Assembly: GCA_038234155.1 (NCBI GenBank)
Contig: JBBSUT010000111.1
Coordinates: 1 to 7,876 of the forward strand
Source of the DNA: Novosphingopyxis sp038234155
GTDB taxonomy: Bacteria > Pseudomonadota > Alphaproteobacteria > Sphingomonadales > Sphingomonadaceae
Direction of reading: 5' to 3'
DNA length: 7,876 nucleotides
Under the pieces are notes generated by a model that saw only the letters and a list, made by a program, of their open reading frames with translations, had not been told where the DNA came from and did not search any database. Each line of letters opens with the position of its first letter. Position 1 is the stretch's first letter. The position numbers were made by a program, and so were the translations under genes. Below, in pieces: positions 1 to 6,702 of the stretch.

Positions 1-1907
1 CGGTTGCTCTGGCTTTTGATCCTGCGCCGGGCTGGCACGGCTATTGGTCCAACCCCGGTGATGCCGGCTTTGGCATTGCCCTGGACTGGAGTTTGCCGCC
101 CGGCGTAACGATATCGGAACCGCTATTTCCGGTGCCGCAGATCCTGGTGATCGCGGGGCTAATGAACCACGTTTATTCGGGCCCGCACGCCCTGCTCATG
201 ACGGCGCGTCTGGACCGCTCGATCGCCGCTGGCACGCGGTTGCCGATCGGGCTGGACGCGCAATGGCTGGCCTGCACAGATGAGATATGCGTGCCCGAAA
301 GCGGCCATTTCGAAACCGTGCTGACGGCGGGGAGCGGCGGTCAGGCGCAAAGCAACGCGTTCGATGGATTTCGGTCCCGGCTCGCCACGCCGCTGGATCA
401 GCCGGGGCATTTTACGGCGGCCAATGGCATGCTGCGTCTGGCGATCCCCTTTCCATCCGGCGCGGCCATCTCAAACCCCCATTTTTTCGCCCGTGCGGAC
501 GGCATTGTGGACTATGCAGCCCAGCAAAACTTCTCCCGCGCGGGCGACATGTTGATCATGGAGACGCGGCTGGCAGGCATCGCGCCGCTGAGCATCGCCG
601 GGCTGATTTCGCTGGGCGATGGCGGCGGGCTCAGCATCAGCGCCGCGCCCGGTGCCGTGCCGACGGGCGGCGTCCCGCTCGGGCCAGCTAACAGAAGGGC
701 CCCGGGAATGGCGGTTCTTCTGCTCAGTTTCGGTGCTGCCGTCTTGGGCGGTCTGCTGCTCAACGTTCTGCCCTGCGTATTTCCGATCCTGGGCCTGAAA
801 GCGATCAGCCTGACCCGTGCCTCCATCGGCAGGCGCGAGGCCCGCCGCGACGGGCTGGCTTACACGGCGGGCGCGGTGCTGGCTTGTCTCACGCTGGGCG
901 GCATCCTGTTGATCCTGCGCGCGCGCGGCGAAGCGGTGGGCTGGGCCTTTCAGTTGCAGGAGCCGGCCGTGGTTGCGGCGCTATTTTTGCTGATCGCGGC
1001 GATCACGGCGAACCTGCTGGGGCTGTTCAGCATGCCGGGCCTGGCATTGGGGGATCGACTGACGCGGTCGGGCGGTGCTTCGGGCAGCTTCTGGACAGGC
1101 GCGCTGGCCGCCTTCGTCGCCACGCCGTGTACCGGCCCGTTTATGGCGGCGGCGCTGGGGGCGGCGCTGTTGTTGCCGGCTCCGGCGGCGCTGCTGTTGT
1201 TCGCGGGCCTCGGTGTCGGCCTTTCGCTACCTTTTCTTGCGATTGGTTTCGTGCCCGCGCTGCGGCGCTGGTTGCCCAAGCCCGGCCCCTGGATGCAGAC
1301 ATTCCGGTGCTGGATGGCGCTACCCATGGCGCTTACCGCCGCCGCGCTCGCCTGGCTATTGTGGCGATTGGGGGGCGCGCCGCTTGTGGCCGCGGCGCTT
1401 GTGGCCGCTGCGCTGTTGCTGGCGCTGCTGCTGTGGCTGGGCCGGGTGCAGCGACATGGTGGCCCCCGCATGCTACCGCTCGCGCTTGCCGCCGCAGTCA
1501 TGTTGTTGCTGCCGCCCGCTTTGATCGCCGCTGCTCCCGCGGATCGGTTCACAGCCGCTGGCAGCGATGGCGGAGATACCGCCTACAGCGTGGACCGACT
1601 GGCCAGGTTGCGCCGCGCTGGCACGCCGGTGTTCGTCTATTTCACCGCCGACTGGTGCGTCACCTGTAAAGCCAACGAAGCTGCCGCGATCAACCGGGCA
1701 TCGGTGCGTGCGGCGTTCGAAAAGGCCGGCGTGGCGACGCTGCGCGCCGATTTTACCCGGCGCGATCCGGTCATAGCGCGCTTCCTCGCGGACCATGGCC
1801 GGGCGGGCGTGCCCTTGTATCTTTTCTATCCGGCGGGCGGCGGCGCGGCCCGTGAGCTGCCGCAGCTGCTCGTCCCGGAAACGCTGATCGCGCTGACCCG
1901 GAATTAG
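1..1907 (+). CDS. dsbD: DsbD/ScsB-family protein-disulfide reductase (5' partial)
   Basis: Inner-membrane thiol:disulfide reductase that passes electrons from cytoplasmic thioredoxin to periplasmic proteins. The frame is open from base 3, and family-like sequence (GWHGYWSNPGDAGF) lies before the first in-frame start candidate, a TTG at 93, so the true start is outside the window; 634 residues are visible. In visible numbering: a periplasmic DsbD-alpha/DsbC-like head with a cysteine pair in WLACTDEICVPE (C91, C96); a DsbD transmembrane domain from about 235 to 510, with the two hallmark cysteines in NVLPCVFP (C258) and ATPCTGP (C376); then a thioredoxin-like domain with DWCVTCK (C552, C555). 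All three redox cysteine pairs are present. The head exceeds 230 residues before the first membrane helix, longer than in E. coli DsbD, which favours the ScsB-like branch. It stops at TAG 1905-1907, convergent with a small gene 18 bases away. The family assignment is firm; the exact partners are unknown. Confidence 0.93.
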   Translation, partial: VALAFDPAPGWHGYWSNPGDAGFGIALDWSLPPGVTISEPLFPVPQILVIAGLMNHVYSGPHALLMTARLDRSIAAGTRLPIGLDAQWLACTDEICVPESGHFETVLTAGSGGQAQSNAFDGFRSRLATPLDQPGHFTAANGMLRLAIPFPSGAAISNPHFFARADGIVDYAAQQNFSRAGDMLIMETRLAGIAPLSIAGLISLGDGGGLSISAAPGAVPTGGVPLGPANRRAPGMAVLLLSFGAAVLGGLLLNVLPCVFPILGLKAISLTRASIGRREARRDGLAYTAGAVLACLTLGGILLILRARGEAVGWAFQLQEPAVVAALFLLIAAITANLLGLFSMPGLALGDRLTRSGGASGSFWTGALAAFVATPCTGPFMAAALGAALLLPAPAALLLFAGLGVGLSLPFLAIGFVPALRRWLPKPGPWMQTFRCWMALPMALTAAALAWLLWRLGGAPLVAAALVAAALLLALLLWLGRVQRHGGPRMLPLALAAAVMLLLPPALIAAAPADRFTAAGSDGGDTAYSVDRLARLRRAGTPVFVYFTADWCVTCKANEAAAINRASVRAAFEKAGVATLRADFTRRDPVIARFLADHGRAGVPLYLFYPAGGGAARELPQLLVPETLIALTRN

Positions 1908-1931
1908 CCGGTCGGCCGGTCGCCGCTAATT
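1902..1931. terminator. Inverted repeat spanning both convergent stop codons, possible bidirectional terminator
   Basis: AATTAGC (1902-1908) and GCTAATT (1925-1931) are perfect reverse complements around a 16-base GC-rich loop. The loop can add a CGG/CCG step (1909-1911 with 1923-1925) if C1908 is bulged. The reductase stop TAG lies in the left arm and the stop of the opposing small gene lies in the right arm. A hairpin between converging genes is typical of a shared terminator, but there is no clean U-tract on either strand, so termination is inference. Confidence 0.4.
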
Positions 1932-2255
1932 ATTGGGGAAGCGTTCTTCCCGCGCGGCACCAATGACGAGAATCCCTTCGGTTCCGGTCACGCCGTCGAT
2001 CGGCACCGAGGCTTCGAATGCGCGGCCTTCGGCCTGCCTGTTGGCCATGCCCACCACTTCGATGACCCACCAGTCCGGCTTGGCCGAATAGATGCGCGGG
2101 GCAAGTTTGGCGACAAGGCCGTCGTCCGGCATCGTGCCTCTCACCCGCAGGAAACGCGTGCCACCGACAAAACCGGATTTGATTACAGCCTCTTCAAAAT
2201 CGACGAGACGACCGTTGGGCGCGCTCGATATAGAGCGCGACTGTTGGGAAGACAT
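1926..2255 (-). CDS. Hypothetical protein, 109 aa, downstream of uvrB
   Basis: I do not recognise this family. The predicted protein of 109 residues has no signal peptide, membrane segment or cysteine. It reads as a small soluble, probably cytoplasmic protein: a polar Ser-rich N-terminus (MSSQQSRSIS), then alternating hydrophobic/charged stretches such as FLRVRG and DWWVIEVVGM that suggest beta strands. I chose the ATG at 2255; a GGAG lies 12 bases upstream, somewhat far. The frame stays open up to a GTG at 2358-2360, which would add 35 residues, but that part is Arg/Lys-rich and compositionally unlike the rest. It is the next gene after uvrB on the same strand, 193 bases on, with a probable terminator between them, so co-transcription is doubtful. 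Support for coding: the reading frame is uninterrupted, it fills the gap between two firm genes, and it ends immediately at the convergent border. Confidence 0.68.
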   Translation of the reverse strand: MSSQQSRSISSAPNGRLVDFEEAVIKSGFVGGTRFLRVRGTMPDDGLVAKLAPRIYSAKPDWWVIEVVGMANRQAEGRAFEASVPIDGVTGTEGILVIGAAREERFPNN

Positions 2256-2339
2256 TGTAAAACCAGACTCCGGATCGCTTTGAAGAAGCGCGCGTTTCCG
2301 CTCGCTCCCTGCATCGACCTCCCCCACCGCCCTCCTGTG

Positions 2340-2379
2340 TACGCACAAAAATGGTTTCACAAGAGCAACGAAGTGCGTA
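2340..2379. repeat. 7-bp inverted repeat with 26-base spacer upstream of the small gene
   Basis: TACGCAC (2340-2346) and GTGCGTA (2373-2379) are exact reverse complements separated by 26 bases. The pair lies between the uvrB hairpin and the start of the 109-residue gene, in a locally AT-richer stretch where that gene's promoter would be expected. It could be a two-half-site operator or a long-loop hairpin. I could not identify convincing -35/-10 boxes next to it, so its role is open. Confidence 0.3.
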
Positions 2380-2396
2380 TTCCGGCATCAATCTGA

Positions 2397-2450
2397 AAAG
2401 CCGTTGTTATTTTTCTTACAGCTACGCGCAAGAAAAATTAACAACGCTTT
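2397..2450 (-). terminator. Long AT-rich hairpin at the uvrB stop codon, probable uvrB terminator
   Basis: Bases 2397-2417 and 2430-2450 are reverse complements over about 20 pairs, with one single-base bulge in each arm (one C, one A); the loop is 12 bases (2418-2429). Read on the minus strand, the first arm starts inside the uvrB stop TAA (2451-2449) and the second arm ends in CTTTT before the sequence becomes mixed. The stem is AT-rich in its middle, with GC pairs near its base, so it is not the textbook GC stem plus U-tract. Its position and its near-perfect pairing still make termination or 3'-end protection of the uvrB message the best reading. Confidence 0.6.
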
Positions 2451-4626
2451 AACTGAACTTGCGCTGCGTCTTGCCGTAACGCATCTTTCGCGTTCCAGGC
2501 CGCCCCTCCGTCGCCCGTCCGCGCGGCGCCGCCACCTGGTCACCGCCGGGCAAGCCAAGTTCGTCGGCCTCCATCTTGCGGATTTCGTCGCGCAGGCGGC
2601 CGGCTTCCTCGAATTCCAGATCGGCGGCGGCGGTGCGCATCTTCTTTTCCAGATCCTCGATATAGGCGCGCAGATTGTGCCCGGCCAGGCCGGGGGCTTC
2701 GTCCTTGCCCTTGCGCGCTGGATGGCCCTTGTGCGCATGCGCCACAATATCGGAAATTTGCCGCACGATGGTGGTCGGCGTGATGCCATGCTCAATATTA
2801 TATTCCACCTGCTTCTCGCGGCGCCGATCGGTTTCAGCCAGTGCGCGCTCCATCGATCCGGTGATGCGGTCAGCGTACAGAATGACGCGGCCATCCACGT
2901 TGCGCGCGGCGCGGCCGATGGTCTGTATGAGCGAGGTCTCGGAGCGCAAAAAGCCTTCCTTGTCCGCATCCAGGATCGCCACCAGTCCGCATTCGGGGAT
3001 ATCGAGCCCCTCGCGCAGCAGGTTAATGCCAACCAGAACGTCATACACACCCATCCGCAGATCGCGGATCAGCTCGATACGCTCGAGCGTCTCCACATCG
3101 GAATGCATGTAGCGCACTTTCAGTCCGGCTTCGTGCATGAATTCGGTCAGATCCTCTGCCATCCGTTTGGTCAGCGTGGTGACCAGAGTGCGATAGCCCG
3201 CCTTGGCCGTGATCCGCGCCTCGTTGATCAGATCATCGACCTGCTCCTCGACCGGTTTGATCTCCACCGGCGGATCAATAAGGCCGGTGGGACGGATGAC
3301 CTGTTCGGCGAACACGCCGCTGGTCTCCTCCATCTCCCACTTGCCCGGCGTGGCCGACACCGCGACAGTCTGCGGGCGCATCGCGTTCCACTCGTTGAAG
3401 CGCAGCGGCCGGTTGTCGATGCAGCTGGGCAGGCGGAAACCATATTCGGCCAGCGTAAGTTTGCGGCGATGATCGCCCTTGGCCATTGCGCCGATCTGCG
3501 GCACCGTCTGGTGGCTTTCATCGACGAATAGCAGCGCATTTTCGGGCAGATATTCGAACAAGGTCGGCGGTGGTTCGCCGGGCAGGCGGCCGGTGAGAAA
3601 GCGGCTGTAATTCTCGATCCCGTTGCAGCTGCCAGTGGCGTGGATCATTTCCAGATCAAAATTGGTGCGCTGCTCGAGCCGCTGCGCCTCCAGTAGTTTG
3701 CCCTCCGCCTCCAGTTCCTTGAGCCGCTCGGTCAGCTCGAAGCGGATCGCGGCGGCGGCCTGTTTCATGGTGGGACCAGGCGTGACATAGTGCGAGTTGG
3801 CGTACACACGCACCTTGGCCAGCTGCGTGCCCTTTTTGCCGGTGAGCGGATCGAACTCGCTGATCGATTCCACCTCGTCGCCGAAAAATTCGATGCGCCA
3901 TGCCACGTCGTCGTAATGCGACGGGAACAGCTCCAGCGTATCGCCGCGCACGCGGAAATTGCCGCGCGCGAAGGCGGTGTCGTTGCGCTTGTACTGCAGC
4001 GCCACGAGCTTGCGGATCAGCTCGCGCTGGTCCACGCTCTCGCCTTTCTGGATGTCGAAGATCATGGCCGAATAGGTCTCGACCGATCCGATGCCGTAGA
4101 GGCAGCTGACCGAAGCCACGATCAACACATCGTCGCGCTCCAGCAACGCGCGGGTGGCCGAATGGCGCATCCGGTCGATCGCCTCGTTGATCGAGCTTTC
4201 CTTCTCGATATAGGTATCTGACCGCGCAACATAAGCTTCCGGCTGGTAGTAATCATAATAGGAAACAAAATATTCTACCGCATTCTCGGGGAAAAACTGC
4301 TTGAACTCGCCATAAAGCTGCGCCGCAAGAATCTTGTTGGGTGCGAGTATCAGGGCCGGGCGCTGCAGTGCCTCGATCACCTTGGCCATGGTGAAGGTCT
4401 TGCCCGATCCGGTAACGCCCAGCAGCACCTGCGTCGCCTCTCCGTCGCGCGCACTTTCCGTCAGCTCGGCGATGGCAGTGGGCTGATCGCCCGAAGGTTC
4501 ATATTCGCTGACGAGCTTGAACGGCCTCCCGCCCTCCGCCTTGTTCGGTCGAACGGGTTTGTGGGGAACGAACTTGTCGTTGGTGTCGGGCTCGTCCAGC
4601 CCGCGTCGGATCACCAGTTCTGCCAT
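2449..4626 (-). CDS. uvrB: UvrABC system protein B (excinuclease subunit, DNA helicase-like)
   Basis: Damage-verifying ATPase of nucleotide excision repair: UvrA loads it on DNA, it probes the lesion, then recruits UvrC. The 725-residue product carries Walker A GVTGSGKT (70-77), the beta-hairpin signature YYDYYQPEAYV (123-133) that inserts between the strands, Walker B FVDESH (367-372), the helicase motif VI segment QTIGRAARN (568-576), and a C-terminal UVR motif (about 653-690) that pairs with UvrC. It is about 50 residues longer than E. coli UvrB: roughly 31 extra at the N-terminus before the conserved PFKL, and a basic Arg/Lys-rich tail after the UVR motif. The ATG at 4626 is the only Met before residue 80. 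No Shine-Dalgarno precedes it; a promoter-like element ends 6 bases upstream, suggesting a leaderless message. No GTTC-N7-GTTC alphaproteobacterial LexA box is visible in the 100-base upstream gap. Confidence 0.98.
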   Translation of the reverse strand: MAELVIRRGLDEPDTNDKFVPHKPVRPNKAEGGRPFKLVSEYEPSGDQPTAIAELTESARDGEATQVLLGVTGSGKTFTMAKVIEALQRPALILAPNKILAAQLYGEFKQFFPENAVEYFVSYYDYYQPEAYVARSDTYIEKESSINEAIDRMRHSATRALLERDDVLIVASVSCLYGIGSVETYSAMIFDIQKGESVDQRELIRKLVALQYKRNDTAFARGNFRVRGDTLELFPSHYDDVAWRIEFFGDEVESISEFDPLTGKKGTQLAKVRVYANSHYVTPGPTMKQAAAAIRFELTERLKELEAEGKLLEAQRLEQRTNFDLEMIHATGSCNGIENYSRFLTGRLPGEPPPTLFEYLPENALLFVDESHQTVPQIGAMAKGDHRRKLTLAEYGFRLPSCIDNRPLRFNEWNAMRPQTVAVSATPGKWEMEETSGVFAEQVIRPTGLIDPPVEIKPVEEQVDDLINEARITAKAGYRTLVTTLTKRMAEDLTEFMHEAGLKVRYMHSDVETLERIELIRDLRMGVYDVLVGINLLREGLDIPECGLVAILDADKEGFLRSETSLIQTIGRAARNVDGRVILYADRITGSMERALAETDRRREKQVEYNIEHGITPTTIVRQISDIVAHAHKGHPARKGKDEAPGLAGHNLRAYIEDLEKKMRTAAADLEFEEAGRLRDEIRKMEADELGLPGGDQVAAPRGRATEGRPGTRKMRYGKTQRKFS

Positions 4627-4632
4627 GGCTGC

Positions 4633-4661
4633 AATATGTGGTGTCGCAGGCCCAATGCCAA
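4633..4661 (-). promoter_or_regulatory. Putative sigma-70 promoter of uvrB
   Basis: On the minus strand, TTGGCA (4661-4656) is followed after exactly 17 bases by CATATT (4638-4633). These match the TTGACA/TATAAT consensus at 5 of 6 and 4 of 6 positions. The -10 box ends six bases before the uvrB ATG, so transcription would start at or next to the A of the start codon. This agrees with the absence of a ribosome binding site. The call rests on motif geometry only. Confidence 0.5.
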
Positions 4662-4726
4662 GGCGGCTAGGCAGGCCGGATCGCGGCGGCTAATCTGACG
4701 GCGTCTATAGCTGGAGAGCCTGCCCC

Positions 4727-5308
4727 ATGAAATCATGTCCCTACCTTGCCGTCATCGGCCTGATGGCGCTGGCTGGCTGTTCCGACAAGGAAGACACCGC
4801 CGCCGCTCCCGCAGGCAAGAACGCGGCCGCGCCAGTAGAGCGCGCAAGCCCAGAGCAAAGCGCCCGAAATGCCGCCAAGATCGCCGATGCGGTGACCGAC
4901 AAGCTGGAGCCTGGCCTGTGGAAGCAGACCATCACCATCGTCGATCTGGAGATGCCCGGCATTCCCGCGGTGGCCCGGCGCGCGCTGGAGACGCAGAAGG
5001 GCACGTCCAAAAGCTTTCAGCATTGTCTGACACCGGAGCAGGCCGCCCGCCCCGATCCGGAGTTCTTCGGCAACGACGCCAGCCATGATTGCAGCTACAA
5101 CAGCTTCAGCCGCAGCGGCGATCTCATGACCATCAGCATGACGTGCGGGGCCGAGGGCGGCCGCCAGGCGCGCACCGACATGCAGGGCAGCGTTGGACAA
5201 ACCAGCTTCGATCTGGCGATGACCACCAATATGCTCAGCAGCCCCAACGGCAAGATGTCGCTTAGCGGCAAGCTAACGGGTGAACGCATCGGAGAATGCA
5301 AGGGCTGA
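4727..5308 (+). CDS. DUF3617-family lipoprotein
   Basis: A 193-residue secreted lipoprotein of unknown function. The N-terminus has a short basic start (MKSC), a hydrophobic stretch and a lipobox LAGC with lipidated Cys at 18; Ser follows the Cys (no Asp at +2), which favours sorting to the outer membrane. An Ala/Lys-rich linker runs to about residue 50. The rest resembles DUF3617: an EPGLWK segment at 61-66, four cysteines (C100, C122, C140, C191) able to form two disulfides, and an alternating polar C-terminal half. GGAGAG (4713-4718) provides a ribosome binding site before the ATG. The gene is divergent from uvrB and convergent with the aminotransferase, so it is probably monocistronic. 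I could not find a strong promoter: TATAGC at 4706-4711 lacks a partner -35 and would overlap the leader. The role of DUF3617 proteins is not established; the family call is by resemblance. Confidence 0.85.
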   Translation: MKSCPYLAVIGLMALAGCSDKEDTAAAPAGKNAAAPVERASPEQSARNAAKIADAVTDKLEPGLWKQTITIVDLEMPGIPAVARRALETQKGTSKSFQHCLTPEQAARPDPEFFGNDASHDCSYNSFSRSGDLMTISMTCGAEGGRQARTDMQGSVGQTSFDLAMTTNMLSSPNGKMSLSGKLTGERIGECKG

Positions 5309-5360
5309 TCGCGCGGCACGCTCCACGCGCGCCGTCTGAAACTACGGTTCCCTATTTGCC

Positions 5361-5392
5361 GGCATCGCGATCGTTCGCGCGCCTGCGCTTTT
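5361..5392 (+). terminator. Weak candidate terminator hairpin after the lipoprotein gene
   Basis: In the 96-base gap between the convergent lipoprotein and aminotransferase genes, GGC-AT-CGCG (5361-5369) can pair with CGCG-C-GCC (5376-5383) around a 6-base loop. TGCGC and a four-base T run ending at 5392 follow. A second GC hairpin, GCGCG (5311-5315) with CGCGC (5326-5330), lies directly after the lipoprotein stop. Neither has a full U-tract. Confidence 0.28.
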
Positions 5393-5404
5393 ACAAGTGC
5401 TCGC

Positions 5405-6580
5405 TCAGATAACCGAGCGGAGAGCATCGACGAAATGCGGGATGTTCCGTTCGTTGAGGCCGGCCACGTTGATGCGGCCAGATGCGGCCATGTAGATGCC
5501 GTGGCTGGTACGCATGGCCATGACCTGATCCTTGGACAGGTCGAGCGTCGAGAACAGACCGTTCTGCCGACCGACCGCCGCCAAATCGACCGGGCCGATT
5601 GCCTGATATTCGGCCAGCGCGGCGCGCATCGCGTTCAGCCGGGTGCGCATATTGTGCACCTCTGCATCCCATTCGCCGCGAAAGCCGTCGTCTTCCAGGA
5701 TTACGCGCACGGTCGCCGCACCGTGATCTGGCGGCATGGACCAGTTGGCGCGTGCGTTGGATAAAAGATGGCTGAACAGCGTGGCCGCCTGATCCTCGGT
5801 CCGCGAAATCGCATAGAGCGCGCCCACCCGCTCCCGGTACAGACCGAAATTCTTGTCACAGCTATAGGCCAGCATCGATTCCGGTGCGGCGGCGATCACC
5901 TTACGAAGCCCCTCGGCGTCCGCATCAAACCCGTGGCCCAGCCCCTGATAGGCCAGATCGATCAGCGGAAAGAGCCCGCGCGCGGCGATGATGCGGGCGA
6001 TCTCAGCCCATTGGTCCAACTTGTAATCGATGCCGGTGGGGTTGTGGCAGCAGCCGTGCAGCAGAACGACGTCGCCGGCATCGGCCGCTTCCATCGCCGA
6101 CAGCAACGCATCGAAGTCCAGCGTCTGCGTGGCGATATCGGCGTGGACAAAGGTTACTGGTTCCATGCCGCAGGCGGTGATGATCGGCACGTGGTTGGGC
6201 CAGCTTGGCGTGCCCAGCAGCACGCGCCGTGCGCCCGCCTGAACGAGTGTCTCGCAGGCCAGCCGCACCGCGCCGGTGCCCCCGGGCGTCTGCACACCGC
6301 GCAGCCGCGCGCCATAGCCATCGTCTGCGCCGAAGATATAGGGCCGAAGCGCCGCCACGAAGGCCAAGTCGCCCTCTGGACCCAGATAGCTCTTGCTGTC
6401 CTGGATTTCGTGGAGCCGATGCTCGGCCTTTTTCACCGCGCGGAATACCGGCGTGCTGCCGTCCGAATCGCGATATACGCCCACGCCCAGATCGACCTTT
6501 TCGGGCCGCGGATCGTCGCGATATAGCTTGATGAGTGCGAGCAGCCCGTCCGGGGGAAGGTCTTGCAACTGTTCGAACAT
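5405..6580 (-). CDS. Class I (AspC/TyrB-type) aspartate/aromatic amino acid aminotransferase
   Basis: Cytoplasmic PLP-dependent transaminase that moves amino groups between aspartate, glutamate or aromatic amino acids and 2-oxo acids. The 391-residue length is normal for the family. Visible active-site segments: TPGGTGA (98-104) for cofactor phosphate contacts; CCHNPTG with Asn180; DLAYQG with Asp208 and Tyr211; the Schiff-base lysine Lys243 in SCDKNFGLYRERVG, with Arg251; Arg277 in RANWSMPP, matching the AspC/TyrB arginine that binds the distal carboxylate; and Arg369 in SGRINVAG, which binds the alpha-carboxylate. Both substrate arginines being present supports dicarboxylate use, but AspC versus TyrB preference cannot be decided from sequence, so no symbol is given. 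The ATG at 6580 has GGAG seven bases upstream and starts a family-like MFEQL. An in-frame extension to 6970 is only the shadow of eipA. It follows eipA on the same strand after 122 bases. Confidence 0.95.
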   Translation of the reverse strand: MFEQLQDLPPDGLLALIKLYRDDPRPEKVDLGVGVYRDSDGSTPVFRAVKKAEHRLHEIQDSKSYLGPEGDLAFVAALRPYIFGADDGYGARLRGVQTPGGTGAVRLACETLVQAGARRVLLGTPSWPNHVPIITACGMEPVTFVHADIATQTLDFDALLSAMEAADAGDVVLLHGCCHNPTGIDYKLDQWAEIARIIAARGLFPLIDLAYQGLGHGFDADAEGLRKVIAAAPESMLAYSCDKNFGLYRERVGALYAISRTEDQAATLFSHLLSNARANWSMPPDHGAATVRVILEDDGFRGEWDAEVHNMRTRLNAMRAALAEYQAIGPVDLAAVGRQNGLFSTLDLSKDQVMAMRTSHGIYMAASGRINVAGLNERNIPHFVDALRSVI

Positions 6581-6651
6581 GGGCGCGCTCCGCTTGAGGG
6601 GTTCGCGCCGTGCCATGCCGCTTATGCCAAGCCGCCGCAAGGGTGGAGCGG

Positions 6652-6679
6652 CGCGCAGCCCCGGCAACGGCTGATCGCG
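6652..6679 (-). other. GC-rich hairpin in the eipA-aminotransferase gap
   Basis: CGCGCAGCC (6652-6660) can pair with GGCTG-AT-CGCG (6669-6679) over nine base pairs with a two-base bulge and an eight-base loop. A perfect 12-base palindrome made of CCGG units (6681-6692) is adjacent. The structure lies 24 to 51 bases past the eipA stop, on the way to the aminotransferase start. There is no U-tract, so it may only slow transcription or mark the 3' end of eipA. Confidence 0.25.
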
Positions 6680-6702
6680 ACCGGCCGGCCGGACCACCGA
6701 TT

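Noticed and set aside
93..95. TTG at 93 as the start of the DsbD/ScsB-like protein
   Set aside because: Family-conserved residues (GWHGYWSNPGDAGF) are encoded in frame before it, so the gene is cut by the window edge instead.
2221..2238. Near-palindrome GCGCTC...GAGCGC as an operator
   Set aside because: It lies within the first codons of the small hypothetical gene and is short; in GC-rich coding DNA such 6-base arms occur by chance.
2404..3531. 375-residue open frame on the plus strand antisense to uvrB
   Set aside because: It lies wholly opposite the firm uvrB gene, is rich in Arg, His and Ala in the way typical of GC-rich shadow frames, and has no recognisable domain or ribosome binding site.
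4543..4554. Palindrome GTTCGGTCGAAC as an SOS box for uvrB
   Set aside because: It is inside the uvrB coding region, downstream of the start, and does not fit the GTTC-N7-GTTC direct-repeat form of alphaproteobacterial LexA sites.
5768..6526. 252-residue open frame on the plus strand antisense to the aminotransferase
   Set aside because: It mirrors codon positions of the aminotransferase, whose active-site motifs are all intact on the other strand.
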